Positions 41,080 to 50,521 of a DNA stretch of 64,000 nucleotides are shown in pieces. The stretch's first letter is position 1, and each line of letters starts with the position of its first letter. Location of the stretch: positions 1 through 64,000 of the forward strand of contig CALDWI010000032.1 in NCBI GenBank assembly GCA_937923795.1, given 5' to 3'. This DNA is from an uncultured Collinsella sp. Its GTDB lineage: Bacteria; Actinomycetota; Coriobacteriia; Coriobacteriales; Coriobacteriaceae. A program made the translations under genes and the position numbers. The notes under the pieces were generated by a model, which saw nothing but the letters and a program-made list of their open reading frames with translations, made no database searches and was not told the DNA's origin.

Positions 41080-41913
41080 CTACTCCTGGGGCATAGCCGG
41101 CATGGCCACCGTGGCACCCGGGTCCTCGCCGGCGCCGTCCACGAGCGGCAGACCGCCCTCATGCGCAGGTCCTGCCGGAACCGTCGCCGCACCGCCAAAG
41201 ACGGCAGCGGAGGCCTCGTGGTTCTCGGCAACCGCACCCTCGGTATCAATCGCCACCTGGGGCTCGTCGTCAAAGTTGGGGACGCCCTGGGGCTCGGTGG
41301 GAACAGGCTCGGCGGTCGCATCGGCAACGGGCTCGGCGTCGACCGGCACATCGCCCTCGTCAGCGCCCTCGTCCTCGGCAGCATCTTCGCCGTTCGCAGC
41401 GGCGACGGCCTCGTGAGGATCCTTGCCCTCGGCCTCGGCGCGCATGCCCAGCACCAGGTTGCGCAGGCCCGCGACCGTGCCTTCCACGTCAGGGGCAGGC
41501 TGGTCGGCGTGCAGATAGGCCCAGTCCATCATAAAGGTGGCCGAAGACAGCGCGCCGATGGCCAGCGCGTCGTCGGGGCACGAAAGCTCAACCTCAAAGA
41601 CGCGCTCGTCGTGCTCGCTTACGCGCGTGCGGCCGCACGAGATGCTACCGGCAAGACCGGTCTCGTTCATGAGCTCAACCGTCACGTGCTCCAGCAAGTG
41701 GCAGAGCTCGGTCTGGCCCATGCAGTCCTGGAACTCGCGACCGGAATCGCCCAGGCACAGGTGCTTGGCAATCGCGGGCACCAGGTAGTACACGCGCGCC
41801 GTGGCCTCGATGTCCTCCGAGGTCATGAGCGGCATGCCGGGGTTCACCAGCACATGCGCGCAGATCTTGTCCTCACTGACGGTGACCTTAAGGATGTTGA
41901 ACAGGCCTGCCAT
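41080..41913 (-). CDS. Stand-alone cyanophycin-synthetase-N-like protein with acidic tail
   Basis: 277 residues, soluble. Residues 1-150 resemble the N-terminal domain of cyanophycin synthetase: QTELCHLLEHVTVELMNETG and GSISCGRTRVSEHDERVFEVELSC correspond to the H-x-x-E-H-V-A-L-E-L and G-R-T-R blocks. The ATP-grasp and Mur-ligase domains that make the polymer are absent. Residues 160-277 are acidic and low in complexity (Ala, Glu, Asp, Pro, Val). The gene starts 24 bases after... the CorC stop lies downstream at 41938, on the upstream side of transcription, so corC and this gene are likely co-transcribed. Function unknown. Confidence 0.75.
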   Translation of the reverse strand: MAGLFNILKVTVSEDKICAHVLVNPGMPLMTSEDIEATARVYYLVPAIAKHLCLGDSGREFQDCMGQTELCHLLEHVTVELMNETGLAGSISCGRTRVSEHDERVFEVELSCPDDALAIGALSSATFMMDWAYLHADQPAPDVEGTVAGLRNLVLGMRAEAEGKDPHEAVAAANGEDAAEDEGADEGDVPVDAEPVADATAEPVPTEPQGVPNFDDEPQVAIDTEGAVAENHEASAAVFGGAATVPAGPAHEGGLPLVDGAGEDPGATVAMPAMPQE

Positions 41914-41937
41914 AACTCTCCCCTACTCTTCCTTGTC

Positions 41938-43311
41938 CTACTCGTCGCCGTCGTGCGGATTCGCGGAACCCGCACCCGACGTCGTCGGCTCGTCTACCGA
42001 AGACTCGGAATCCTTCTTATCGGTTTCGGCCGGAGCGATCACGCGAATGAGCGAGATGCGCTGGCCACGCATCGACTGAACTTTAAACTTGTACCCCGCG
42101 ACCTCAAACACCTCTCCGATGTCGGGCACCGAGTCGCAAAGCTCCAAAATCCAGCCGGCGATGGTCTCATAATCATCGCTTTCCTCGAGCGGCCAACCAA
42201 GCTCAATCGCGTCATCGCACGAAAAACGCCCATCAACGAGCCACTCGCGGCGCGAAAGGCGCGTGAGATACTTGTTGTCGGGGTCGAACTCGTCCTCGAT
42301 CTCGCCGACGATCTCCTCGACGATATCCTCGATGGTGATAATGCCGGCCGTGCCGCCGTACTCGTCCACGACCACCACGATCTGGTCGTGCGAGGTCTGC
42401 ATCTCGGACAGTAGCGGCAGGATGTCCTTGGTGTCGGGCACAAAGGTGGCGTCGCGCAAAAAGCCGGCGATGGGCTGGTCACCCTTGCCGTCGAGCGCGG
42501 GTTGGATCAGGTCCTTGATGTGCGCGATGCCGGCGACGTTGTCGGGGTCCTCGTGATAGACGGGGATGCGGCTGAAGCCGGTCTGGCGCATGGTGGACAG
42601 CACGTCGGCGACCGTCTCGTCGTCCTCGCACATGGTGGTGTCCACGCGCGGCACCATGACCTCGCGGGCAACGGTGTCGCCTAGGTCGAAGATCTCGTGG
42701 ATCATGCGCTTTTCCTCGTCGAGCAGGTCGTCCTGCTCCGAGACCATGTACTTGATCTCTTCTTCCGAGACGTTTTGGCGGTCGTCGGCGCTCTTGATGC
42801 GCAGGATGCGGGCCAGGCCATCGGAGCAGGCGCCGGTCAGCCACACGAGCGGACGGGCGATCTTTTGGAAAAACGACAACGGTCCCACGACCTGCTTGGA
42901 CACGCCCTCGGCATTGGCCAGGCCGATGCGCTTGGGGACGAGCTCGCCGATCACGATGGACACGAAGGCGACCGCGACGGTGATGATGACCGGCGCCAGG
43001 CCGCGCGCGATGGCGGAGAGCGGCGCGATGCCAAAGCTCATGAGCCACGTGGCGAGCGGGTCGGACAGACTCGTCGAGGCGACGGCGGACGAGGCGAAGC
43101 CCACGAGCGTAATGGCAACCTGGATGGTGGCGAGCAGCTGGTCGGAGTCGGCAGCCAGCTTAATGGCACGCTCGGCGCGCTTGTCGCCCTCCTCGGCCTC
43201 GTGCTCCAACACGGCGCGCTTGGCCGTGGTGAGCGCCATCTCGGACATAGAGAAGTAGCCGTTGATGAGGGTCAAAACGAGGGTGGTGATAAGGGAGATG
43301 GTTATGTCCAT
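41938..43311 (-). CDS. CorC/HlyC-family (CNNM) transporter-associated protein
   Basis: 457 residues. DUF21/CNNM membrane domain (1-190; INGYFSMSEMALTTAKRAVL, VGFASSAVASTSL, GELVPKRIGLANAE), paired CBS domains (205-340; REVMVPRVDTTMCEDDETV, TGFSRIPVYHEDPDNVAGI, VVVDEYGGTAGIITIEDIVE) and the C-terminal CorC_HlyC domain (355-435; WLVDGRFSCDDAIELG). The family moves or regulates Mg2+/Co2+; the membrane domain here is the transport-competent type, so Na+-coupled Mg2+ export is plausible. The C-terminal 25 residues are a charged tail. ATG at 43309-43311. Confidence 0.94.
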   Translation of the reverse strand: MDITISLITTLVLTLINGYFSMSEMALTTAKRAVLEHEAEEGDKRAERAIKLAADSDQLLATIQVAITLVGFASSAVASTSLSDPLATWLMSFGIAPLSAIARGLAPVIITVAVAFVSIVIGELVPKRIGLANAEGVSKQVVGPLSFFQKIARPLVWLTGACSDGLARILRIKSADDRQNVSEEEIKYMVSEQDDLLDEEKRMIHEIFDLGDTVAREVMVPRVDTTMCEDDETVADVLSTMRQTGFSRIPVYHEDPDNVAGIAHIKDLIQPALDGKGDQPIAGFLRDATFVPDTKDILPLLSEMQTSHDQIVVVVDEYGGTAGIITIEDIVEEIVGEIEDEFDPDNKYLTRLSRREWLVDGRFSCDDAIELGWPLEESDDYETIAGWILELCDSVPDIGEVFEVAGYKFKVQSMRGQRISLIRVIAPAETDKKDSESSVDEPTTSGAGSANPHDGDE

Positions 43312-43421
43312 CGGGAGTTTCTCGAACCTCCAAGATTCGGGACGTCAGGTTAAAACGTTGATGGCGGATACGGCAATTGCACCGGCGCCCAAACGAGAAC
43401 GCGGGCGCGCAGGCGTGGTCG

Positions 43422-44105
43422 CTAGATTACGAAGAGGATCACCGCCATGAACTGGAAGATGCTGCCGGCGAGCACCCACAGGTGAAACACGCTGTGCAGA
43501 TAGCGCACGTTTTTGGCGATATAGAACGGCACGCCCGCGGTGTAGCACACGCCGCCGACGGCGAGCAGGGCAAGTGCCACGGGGTTGAGCAGCGCAACAA
43601 GTTCGGGCAGTTTAAAGACAACGAGCCAGCCCATCAGCAGGTAGACCAGGCCGCTTACCCAATGCGGCTGGCGCTCGCGTAGGAAGCACTCGAGGGCGAT
43701 GCCGATGATGGCGATGGCCCATACGGCAAAGAACAGCACAGCGCCGCCGTCGTTTGCGAGCGTGATGAGGCAAAACGGCGTATAGCTGCCGGCTATGAGC
43801 AGGTAGATGCAGCTGTGGTCGATGATGCGAAACACGCGCTTGGCGCGCGCGGGCTGAATCGCGTGGTAGAGCGTGGAGGCTAGGTATTCGAGGATAATGC
43901 TGACGCCATAGACAATCGCCGCGGCCATATGGGCCGGGCCTCCGCCGCGCAGGGCGGCGAATACGATCAGGAGCACCAGGCCCGCGATACCCAGCAGGCA
44001 GCCGACACCATGGGTGACGGAGTTCATGATCTCCTCGCCCACTGTGTAGTGTGGAACGGCCGCGGTCTTGGGTCGCGGCTTAGAACTGTCGCTCGAATCG
44101 GACAT
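43422..44105 (-). CDS. Hemolysin III / PAQR-family membrane protein
   Basis: 227 residues, seven membrane helices. PAQR hallmarks: NSVTHGVGCLLGIAG near the start (His in helix 1), SIILEYLASTLYHAIQP, RIIDHSCIYLLIAGSYTPF with the conserved Asp-His, and the C-terminal LHSVFHLWVLAGSIFQF where His-x3-His completes the zinc site. The family is related to adiponectin receptors; bacterial members are membrane hydrolase candidates and are named hemolysin III for historical reasons. ATG at 44103-44105 is chosen; GGAGG lies 11 bases upstream. An in-frame TTG would add six residues. Confidence 0.93.
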   Translation of the reverse strand: MSDSSDSSKPRPKTAAVPHYTVGEEIMNSVTHGVGCLLGIAGLVLLIVFAALRGGGPAHMAAAIVYGVSIILEYLASTLYHAIQPARAKRVFRIIDHSCIYLLIAGSYTPFCLITLANDGGAVLFFAVWAIAIIGIALECFLRERQPHWVSGLVYLLMGWLVVFKLPELVALLNPVALALLAVGGVCYTAGVPFYIAKNVRYLHSVFHLWVLAGSIFQFMAVILFVI

Positions 44106-44229
44106 GCCGGTTACATCCTCCAACGTAAAGAGTTCTCAACACTATATCAAAGCGTCTGGGTACGTGTGAAATTTGCACCATACGTGACCCCTTGTTTACC
44201 CATTCTTTGCCTGTTGACGCATCAACGGC

Positions 44230-44285
44230 GAACGTCCATAATGCGCTTGCATTAAATGTTGATGTATTAACATATTATAGGAAAG
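44230..44285 (+). promoter_or_regulatory. AT-rich promoter region with inverted repeat before the hydrolase gene
   Basis: CGCTTGCATTAAATGTTGAT is followed by GTATTAACATATTATAGG just upstream of 44292. AATGTT and AACATATT form a small inverted repeat. TATTAT (44271-44276) is a reasonable -10. The stretch is much AT-richer than its surroundings. Confidence 0.4.
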
Positions 44286-44291
44286 CTTCTT

Positions 44292-45257
44292 ATGTCTCAA
44301 AACGCACGTTCCCATCGAAAGCTCAAGATAGCCGGCGTCGTTGCGCTGGTGGTTGTCGTTGCGCTGCTCGGATTTGCCGGCAACTTTCTGTTTGACTTCG
44401 CGCTGAATCCCCGCGCGCCATACACCATGAAGATGATGCAGGATAGCAAGAACGACAAAGAAGGTGAGCAGCCGGATGCCGAGGAAACCGAGGCGCGGGC
44501 GTGGTTTAAAGAGAATCGCGAGAGCAGCAGCCTCACCGCAGATGACGGGACCGAGCTTGCCGCCTGGCATTTTGCTGCGTCGGAGAGCACGCACGACTAC
44601 GCCGTCTGCCTGCATGGATATACCAACGAGCCCATCGGTATGGCCCGATACGTCAAGCGATTCCACGACCGCGGCATGAACGTAATCGCACCCGCCGCCC
44701 GCGCCCACGAGCGCTCCGGCGGCGATTATATCGGCATGGGCTGGCCCGAGCGTCTCGACATCGTCGCATGGATCGAGCGAATCGTTCAGGCTGACCCCGA
44801 GGCGCGCATCCTGGTCTTTGGCGAGTCGATGGGTGCGGCAACCGCCATGAACGTCGCGGGGGAGTCTCTGCCCGCAAACGTAAAATGCATTATCGAGGAC
44901 TGCGGTTATACGAGTGTTTGGGACGAGTTTTCTCTGCAACTCAAGGACGTGTTCGGCCTGCCCAGCTTTCCCTTGCTCGATGTAGCAAACTTGGTGTGCA
45001 ACGTGCGCGCGGGCTACGACTTTCATAAGGCGAGCAGTGTGGAGCAACTCAAACACGCGACAGTTCCCATGCTGTTTATCCACGGCGACCAGGACACCTT
45101 TGTGCCGTACAGCATGCTCGACCAAAACTACGACGCGTGCGCCAGCAAGGTCAAGCAAAAGCTCACTATCCATGGCGCCACCCACGCCAAGAGCGCGCAG
45201 GTCGACCCCGAACTCTACTGGAACACGGTCGACAACTTCCTCGACGAGTATTTTTAG
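44292..45257 (+). CDS. Membrane-anchored alpha/beta hydrolase
   Basis: 321 residues. One N-terminal membrane anchor (15-38, IAGVVALVVVVALLGFAGNF), catalytic domain outside. Alpha/beta hydrolase motifs: YAVCLHGYTNEP (oxyanion strand), nucleophile elbow VFGESMGAATA (Ser near 179), acid FIHGDQDTFVPY, and catalytic His in IHGATHAKS. This is the YqkD/BEM46-like group; substrates are unknown. ATG at 44292 follows AGGAAAG. It ends in a strong bidirectional terminator. Confidence 0.92.
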   Translation: MSQNARSHRKLKIAGVVALVVVVALLGFAGNFLFDFALNPRAPYTMKMMQDSKNDKEGEQPDAEETEARAWFKENRESSSLTADDGTELAAWHFAASESTHDYAVCLHGYTNEPIGMARYVKRFHDRGMNVIAPAARAHERSGGDYIGMGWPERLDIVAWIERIVQADPEARILVFGESMGAATAMNVAGESLPANVKCIIEDCGYTSVWDEFSLQLKDVFGLPSFPLLDVANLVCNVRAGYDFHKASSVEQLKHATVPMLFIHGDQDTFVPYSMLDQNYDACASKVKQKLTIHGATHAKSAQVDPELYWNTVDNFLDEYF

Positions 45258-45335
45258 GCAAAAAGCAACGTCTGGGGTTTTGTTGCCAAAAAACGGTTTG
45301 TGGTCGGCGGGATTCGATTTTTCGCCGCACTTCCA

Positions 45336-45374
45336 AAAAGCCGCCCGTGAGCGCTGTGCTCACGGGCGGCTTTT
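45336..45374. terminator. Bidirectional terminator between convergent genes
   Basis: AAAAGCCGCCCGTGAG and CTCACGGGCGGCTTTT form a perfect 16-bp stem with a GCGCTGTG loop. The A- and T-runs allow termination in both directions between the hydrolase and the DUF362 gene. Confidence 0.93.
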
Positions 45375-45421
45375 GCTCAACTAACGCTACAAAGGCGCTT
45401 ATTTTGTCCAATAGCTAGGCG

Positions 45422-46627
45422 CTACTTGACCTCGATGAGCTCGTACTTGCTCGTGCCCAGGCCGATCTTCTCGGCGTGCGCGATGCACGCGCGCCAGTCG
45501 GTGTCGGGATGCGTGATGCAGAAGGGATCCTTGGCCTGCTCGCCCTCCAGATGCTCGTGGTTGTGCTCCATCTTGGCCGCGCTATCGGTGAGTTCGGTGT
45601 TGGGCAGCGGCTCGGATGCCATGACGGCATCGGCGCAGGCCTGGTCGATGGCGACCGGGTCGAAGCTCGCGAACATGCCGATATCGTTGACGATAGGCGT
45701 GTCGTTTTCGGGATGGCAATCGCAGTTGGGGCTGATGTCCATGGCAAGCGAGATGTGGAAGCTCGGGCGGCCGTCGACAACGGCCTTTGTATACTCGGCG
45801 ATCTTGCAGTTGAGCACGTCGGCCGCGGCGTCATAGCCGGGCTTGATGCAGTCCTGGTTGCATGCCGCAATGCAGCGGCCGCAGCCCACGCAGCGATCGT
45901 GGTCGATGGTGGCCACGTGCACCGTGTGAGTAGCGCCGCTGGCAAGCTCGCGCTCGCGGGTGCCGTCGAACGAGACAGCGTTGTGCGCGCAGATCTTTTC
46001 GCAGGCACGGCAGCCAACGCAGTGCTCGGTCGAGGCGTTCGGCTTGCCGGCGGCATGCTGCTCCATCTTGCCGGCACGGCTGCCGCCTCCCATACCCAGG
46101 TTCTTCATGGCACCGCCAAAGCCGGCCTGCTCATGACCCTTAAAGTGGGTGAGGCTGATCACGATATCGGCATCCATGAGCGCCTGACCGATCTTGGCCT
46201 CGTGCACGTACTCGCCGCCCTCGACCGGGACGAGCGCCTCGTCGGTGCCCTTGAGGCCGTCGGCAATGATGATCTGGCAGCCCGTGGCATACGGGGTAAA
46301 GCCGTTCTGGTAGGCGGTATCGATGTGCTCGAGCGCGTTTTTGCGGCTACCGACATAGAGCGTATTGCAGTCGGTGAGGAAGGGCTTGCCGCCCAGCTCC
46401 TTCACGACGTCCGCGACGGCGCGGGCGTAGTTGGGGCGCAAAAAGCTCAGGTTGCCCAGCTCGCCAAAGTGAATCTTGATGGCGACGAACTTGTTCTCAA
46501 AGTCGATCTGCTCGATACCGGCGTGACGGATGAGGCGCTTGAGCTTGTCGAGCTGGCTCTCGCGAGCATGCGTGCGCAGGTTGGTGAAGTACACCTTAGC
46601 GGGTGCTGCGGGTGCAGTTGCGGTCAT
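45422..46627 (-). CDS. DUF362 / 4Fe-4S ferredoxin-domain protein
   Basis: 401 residues, cytosolic. DUF362 segments: VAIKIHFGELGNLSFLRPNY, GGKPFLTDCNTLYVG, DADIVISLTHFKGHEQAGFGGA-MKNLGMG at 150-180. Two ferredoxin clusters are inserted at about 198-268: CVGCRACEKICAHNA and CVGCGRCIAACNQDC. After these come the DUF362 C-terminus (DISPNCDCHPENDTPIVNDI, DPVAIDQACADAV). Members are common in anaerobes and their redox partner is unknown. ATG at 46625-46627. Downstream of it, on the other side, lies the hydrolase terminator. Confidence 0.94.
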   Translation of the reverse strand: MTATAPAAPAKVYFTNLRTHARESQLDKLKRLIRHAGIEQIDFENKFVAIKIHFGELGNLSFLRPNYARAVADVVKELGGKPFLTDCNTLYVGSRKNALEHIDTAYQNGFTPYATGCQIIIADGLKGTDEALVPVEGGEYVHEAKIGQALMDADIVISLTHFKGHEQAGFGGAMKNLGMGGGSRAGKMEQHAAGKPNASTEHCVGCRACEKICAHNAVSFDGTRERELASGATHTVHVATIDHDRCVGCGRCIAACNQDCIKPGYDAAADVLNCKIAEYTKAVVDGRPSFHISLAMDISPNCDCHPENDTPIVNDIGMFASFDPVAIDQACADAVMASEPLPNTELTDSAAKMEHNHEHLEGEQAKDPFCITHPDTDWRACIAHAEKIGLGTSKYELIEVK

Positions 46628-46711
46628 AGATCTATCCCCTCGGTCTATATGGCGTTACAGACATAAGGGATGGTACCAGTTAAAGCAGAGTTAATGTCAA
46701 GCGCGGCACCT

Positions 46712-46838
46712 AGTCATTGGGGACAGACTTAAATGACTGAAACCACTCATTGGGGACGGACTTAAATGAGTGCCTCGCCACCTGGCAGCTAGGGACGTTC
46801 CTTTCCTGCCGGCAGTTGGGGACAGTCCTTGCCAGCAC
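46712..46838. repeat. Cluster of four GGGGAC repeats
   Basis: 46712-46738 (AGTCATT...AATGACT) and 46744-46772 (CACTCATT...AATGAGTG) are complete copies with the same centre and different but matched ends. Two GGCAG-ended units follow (GGCAGCTAGGGACGTTCC and GGCAGTTGGGGACAGTCC). The cluster lies between the end of the large permease gene and the start of the DUF362 gene. Confidence 0.85.
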
Positions 46839-46879
46839 GGCCGGCGAACCGGCGAATCGGCAAAGACTGTCCCCGATGA

Positions 46880-49546
46880 CTACTCCTGCACCTTGAGAGC
46901 TTCGGCCAGGCCCACACGTTTGATGGAACGCATGTGCAGCAACGCCACGACCAGGTAGGTCGCAAAGCCAATGCCGACGCATGCAACCATGGACCAAGCG
47001 GGCGCATAGATTTCGATATTGCCGTTGTAGGCGAGCAGCATCGAGCGGAAGATGGCCGTGAGCGAGCCAATAATGACCGGCAGACTCAGCACGAGCGACG
47101 CCGCCACGCACAGCGTGATCGAGCGGATGTACAGATGCGAGATCTCGCTATCGCGATAGCCAAAGACTTTCATGTAGCTGATCGAACGGGCGCTGTGGTC
47201 GATCACAGCCTTGGTCAGTAGATACATAAACAGCAGGAAGATAAACACCGCGAGGCCAACCATCATGCCGATCATTTTGCTCATCATGCCGATGAACTGG
47301 TCGCCCACGGCGCGCATGTCGTCGGGCGTGGTGTCGCCGGCAAAGTAGCGCGCGTCGAGGTCGAGCTTCTCGTCGCTCACATAGCCGTTAAAGTAGGCCG
47401 CATCGTTGCCAAAGAGCTCGTTAAAGTCGTCGATACTCATATAGATATTCATGTCCGACTTGGAGCCCCAGGCACAGTCCTTGCCCGCGCACTCAAGAGA
47501 ATAATGCTCGCCCTCGTACTTGTCGTCGAGCGTGACCTTCTGGCCCTCGCTCCAGCCAAACTTGTCGAGCAGGCCGCCGCCAAAGACGACACAGCCGCCG
47601 CCGACGTCCAGTCCTTTCCAGTAGCGCGAATCGGATGAAATGCCGTAGACGGAAATCGTCTCCTGCCCATTACCATCACCGCGGTCGTACTGCAGCTGGT
47701 AGACGGCGTATTTCTCGGCCTGCGCGATTGCACCCGCATCGTTATCGGTCGTATTGACCGGGTGGATATCGTCGTTGTCAGCGTCGATCTTAGAGGCCTT
47801 GTCAATCAGGTCGATAGCCTCGTCGCGGTTGCAGCCGAGGATATCGGCAAGGTCATCGAGGCGCGCATAAAGCGCATCCTTCTTGTCCTGGACCTTGGTA
47901 AGCGCATCCTGCGCCGCAGTCAGGCTCTCGGCAGACGGAGATGCGGTCGCGGCATCGGCTGCCGTCTGCGCCGCATCGGCCGCGCCGTCAAGCTCGTCAT
48001 CGGCATCTTGGGCGGCGGAAAGCAGCGCGCCGTCAACCGACTGCAAGCGCTCGAGTGCTGACCACTGCTCGCGCTCCTCGGCAGTGCCCTCGAGCTCCAG
48101 CGGCGCCTTGAGCGTGTACTGGTGCTCGGCGACCAGGCTTGTCTCGAGGTTGTCCGCGTAGTGCGTCATCGTGGGCAGAATCGCCAGGCCAAAGAGCAGC
48201 AGCAGCGAGGCAAACGCAATGCCCACAAAGAGCGTGGCAAAGTTGCCCAGGTTGCACAGAAAGATACGCAGGCGGAAGCGGGAAACAAAACCCATGCGCT
48301 CCGGCAGTTGCATACCGCGCTTGGTACCCGATTTGCCGCTCGCCTCGTGACGAAGGAACTGCAACGGCGTCTTGCCCATTTTGCGAAGCAGGCCCACCAG
48401 CGTGATGAGGATGAGCGCGGCGGCGGGAACCACGGCGCACTTCACAAAGATCTCCCAGCTCCAGTACACCTGGAAGGGCGGCAGGCTGTACGAACCGTAA
48501 TAGAGGCTGCGCATGGGCTCGGTAAAGAACACAACGCCGAGCGCAGTGCCCAAAAGCGCCGCGACCACGCCCACGATGGCGGGAAGTGCCAGGTAGTGCA
48601 GCACGATCTCGCGACGGCGATAACCGCTGGCGAGCAGCGTGCCGATGATGGCGCTCTCCTCCTCGATGGTGGCGTCGGTAAGGACCACAAAGACGAACGC
48701 CATGATCACGATGATGATGTCGAGCAACGTCGTCCACATCATGGAGTCGCCGTCCACGTCGTCGCGCGCATAGCCAATGCCCTGATTGGAATCGGCATCG
48801 ATCAGATCGTCCACGCGCGCATCGGCATCGGTCAGCGCCTCGACCATATCCTGCTCGGCATCGGTGCGGTCCGCGACGGAAAGGTCGCGATCGGTAAAGG
48901 TAAAGGAGTAGGTGTAGGCGGGTGCGCCGCCGGCATCTTCGAGCGCGGCAAAGCCGCCATCGGTGACCTCGGCCACGCCGTACGTGATGGTGTTCACCGT
49001 AAAGTCCGAATTGTTGAGGAACAGCGCCTGACTATCGGGCTGGGTCATGATGCCGCAAATGGTGTAGGTGCGACCCTCGAGCTCGACTTTATCGCCCACG
49101 GACAGGTTGTTATTGGTGGCAAAGACACGGTCGATGGCCACCTCGTCATCCGCCTTGGGTTCCTTGCCCTCACAGTAGGACGCAATGTCCACCTTAGCGC
49201 GGTGCGCATAGGTGCGCAGCGTGCGCTTGGTGCCGTCGTCGCCGGCGGTCTTTTTGATGATGGCGTCGATGGAGAAATTCTTGTAGAGCGTGACGCCGCC
49301 GACGTCGCCGGCTGCATCCTCGGCGGCCTTGAGTTGATCGTCGGTAGCCTCGAAGGAGGTGGTCACGCGGCCGTCCTCAATCGCGTACGCATCGCGCATG
49401 TCATCGATAAGGCAGCCGATGGAATGCGCTGCGAGCAAAAATCCCGAGGTGAGAGCGATGCTTCCGCACATAAGCAAAAAGATGCCCAGGTACTTGCCGA
49501 TATTGCGGCGCAGCTCGCGCGGGAGACGTTTTGCGAGAGGTGTCAT
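46880..49546 (-). CDS. ABC transporter permease, FtsX/MacB-like
   Basis: About 888 residues. The N-terminal membrane helix (20-45) is followed by a large extracellular domain, three helices near 245-390 (DIIIVIMAFVFVVLTDA, YRRREIVLHYLALPAIVG), a second helix at 425-450, a second extracellular part containing a long alanine-rich coiled coil (DGAADAAQTAADAATASPSA), and three C-terminal helices (730-880). This duplicated FtsX arrangement is found in exporters of peptides or lipoproteins and in envelope-stress ABC systems. ATG at 49544-49546, eight bases after the ATPase stop. It works with the ATPase encoded upstream. Confidence 0.92.
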   Translation of the reverse strand: MTPLAKRLPRELRRNIGKYLGIFLLMCGSIALTSGFLLAAHSIGCLIDDMRDAYAIEDGRVTTSFEATDDQLKAAEDAAGDVGGVTLYKNFSIDAIIKKTAGDDGTKRTLRTYAHRAKVDIASYCEGKEPKADDEVAIDRVFATNNNLSVGDKVELEGRTYTICGIMTQPDSQALFLNNSDFTVNTITYGVAEVTDGGFAALEDAGGAPAYTYSFTFTDRDLSVADRTDAEQDMVEALTDADARVDDLIDADSNQGIGYARDDVDGDSMMWTTLLDIIIVIMAFVFVVLTDATIEEESAIIGTLLASGYRRREIVLHYLALPAIVGVVAALLGTALGVVFFTEPMRSLYYGSYSLPPFQVYWSWEIFVKCAVVPAAALILITLVGLLRKMGKTPLQFLRHEASGKSGTKRGMQLPERMGFVSRFRLRIFLCNLGNFATLFVGIAFASLLLLFGLAILPTMTHYADNLETSLVAEHQYTLKAPLELEGTAEEREQWSALERLQSVDGALLSAAQDADDELDGAADAAQTAADAATASPSAESLTAAQDALTKVQDKKDALYARLDDLADILGCNRDEAIDLIDKASKIDADNDDIHPVNTTDNDAGAIAQAEKYAVYQLQYDRGDGNGQETISVYGISSDSRYWKGLDVGGGCVVFGGGLLDKFGWSEGQKVTLDDKYEGEHYSLECAGKDCAWGSKSDMNIYMSIDDFNELFGNDAAYFNGYVSDEKLDLDARYFAGDTTPDDMRAVGDQFIGMMSKMIGMMVGLAVFIFLLFMYLLTKAVIDHSARSISYMKVFGYRDSEISHLYIRSITLCVAASLVLSLPVIIGSLTAIFRSMLLAYNGNIEIYAPAWSMVACVGIGFATYLVVALLHMRSIKRVGLAEALKVQE

Positions 49547-49554
49547 GGCGCCGC

Positions 49555-50268
<714 letters not shown>

Positions 50269-50363
50269 GGTATCCCCCATTGTTAGCCTAGTACTACTTT
50301 ATGAACGTAATAGTAAACCTTGGCGAACTATTTTGGGGCGAGAGTGGGGATTTGTTTCAGACT

Positions 50364-50517
50364 AGTCATTGGGGACGTTCTTAAATGACCAGTCACAAGG
50401 GACGCTCTTTCGCCACCCGGCAGTTGGGGACGCTCCTTATCTGCCCCCGATGGCTAGTCATTTAAGTCTGTCCCCAATGAATACTTTTGGTCGTTTAAGT
50501 CTGTCCCCAATGAGTAG
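50364..50517. repeat. Cluster of GGGGAC repeats
   Basis: Four or five copies in about 150 bp: AGTCATTGGGGACGTTCTTA (50364), GGCAGTTGGGGACGCTCC (about 50420), AGTCATTTAAGTCTGTCCCC (about 50454) and GTTTAAGTCTGTCCCCAATG (about 50493). Both orientations occur, as in BIME-type clusters. The cluster ends at the stop of the ABC-2 permease gene. Confidence 0.85.
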
Positions 50518-50521
50518 GTGT

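Noticed and set aside
40792..42414. 540-codon open frame on the forward strand
   Set aside because: Antisense to the YtxH, CphA-N-like and CorC genes, all of which have family motifs.
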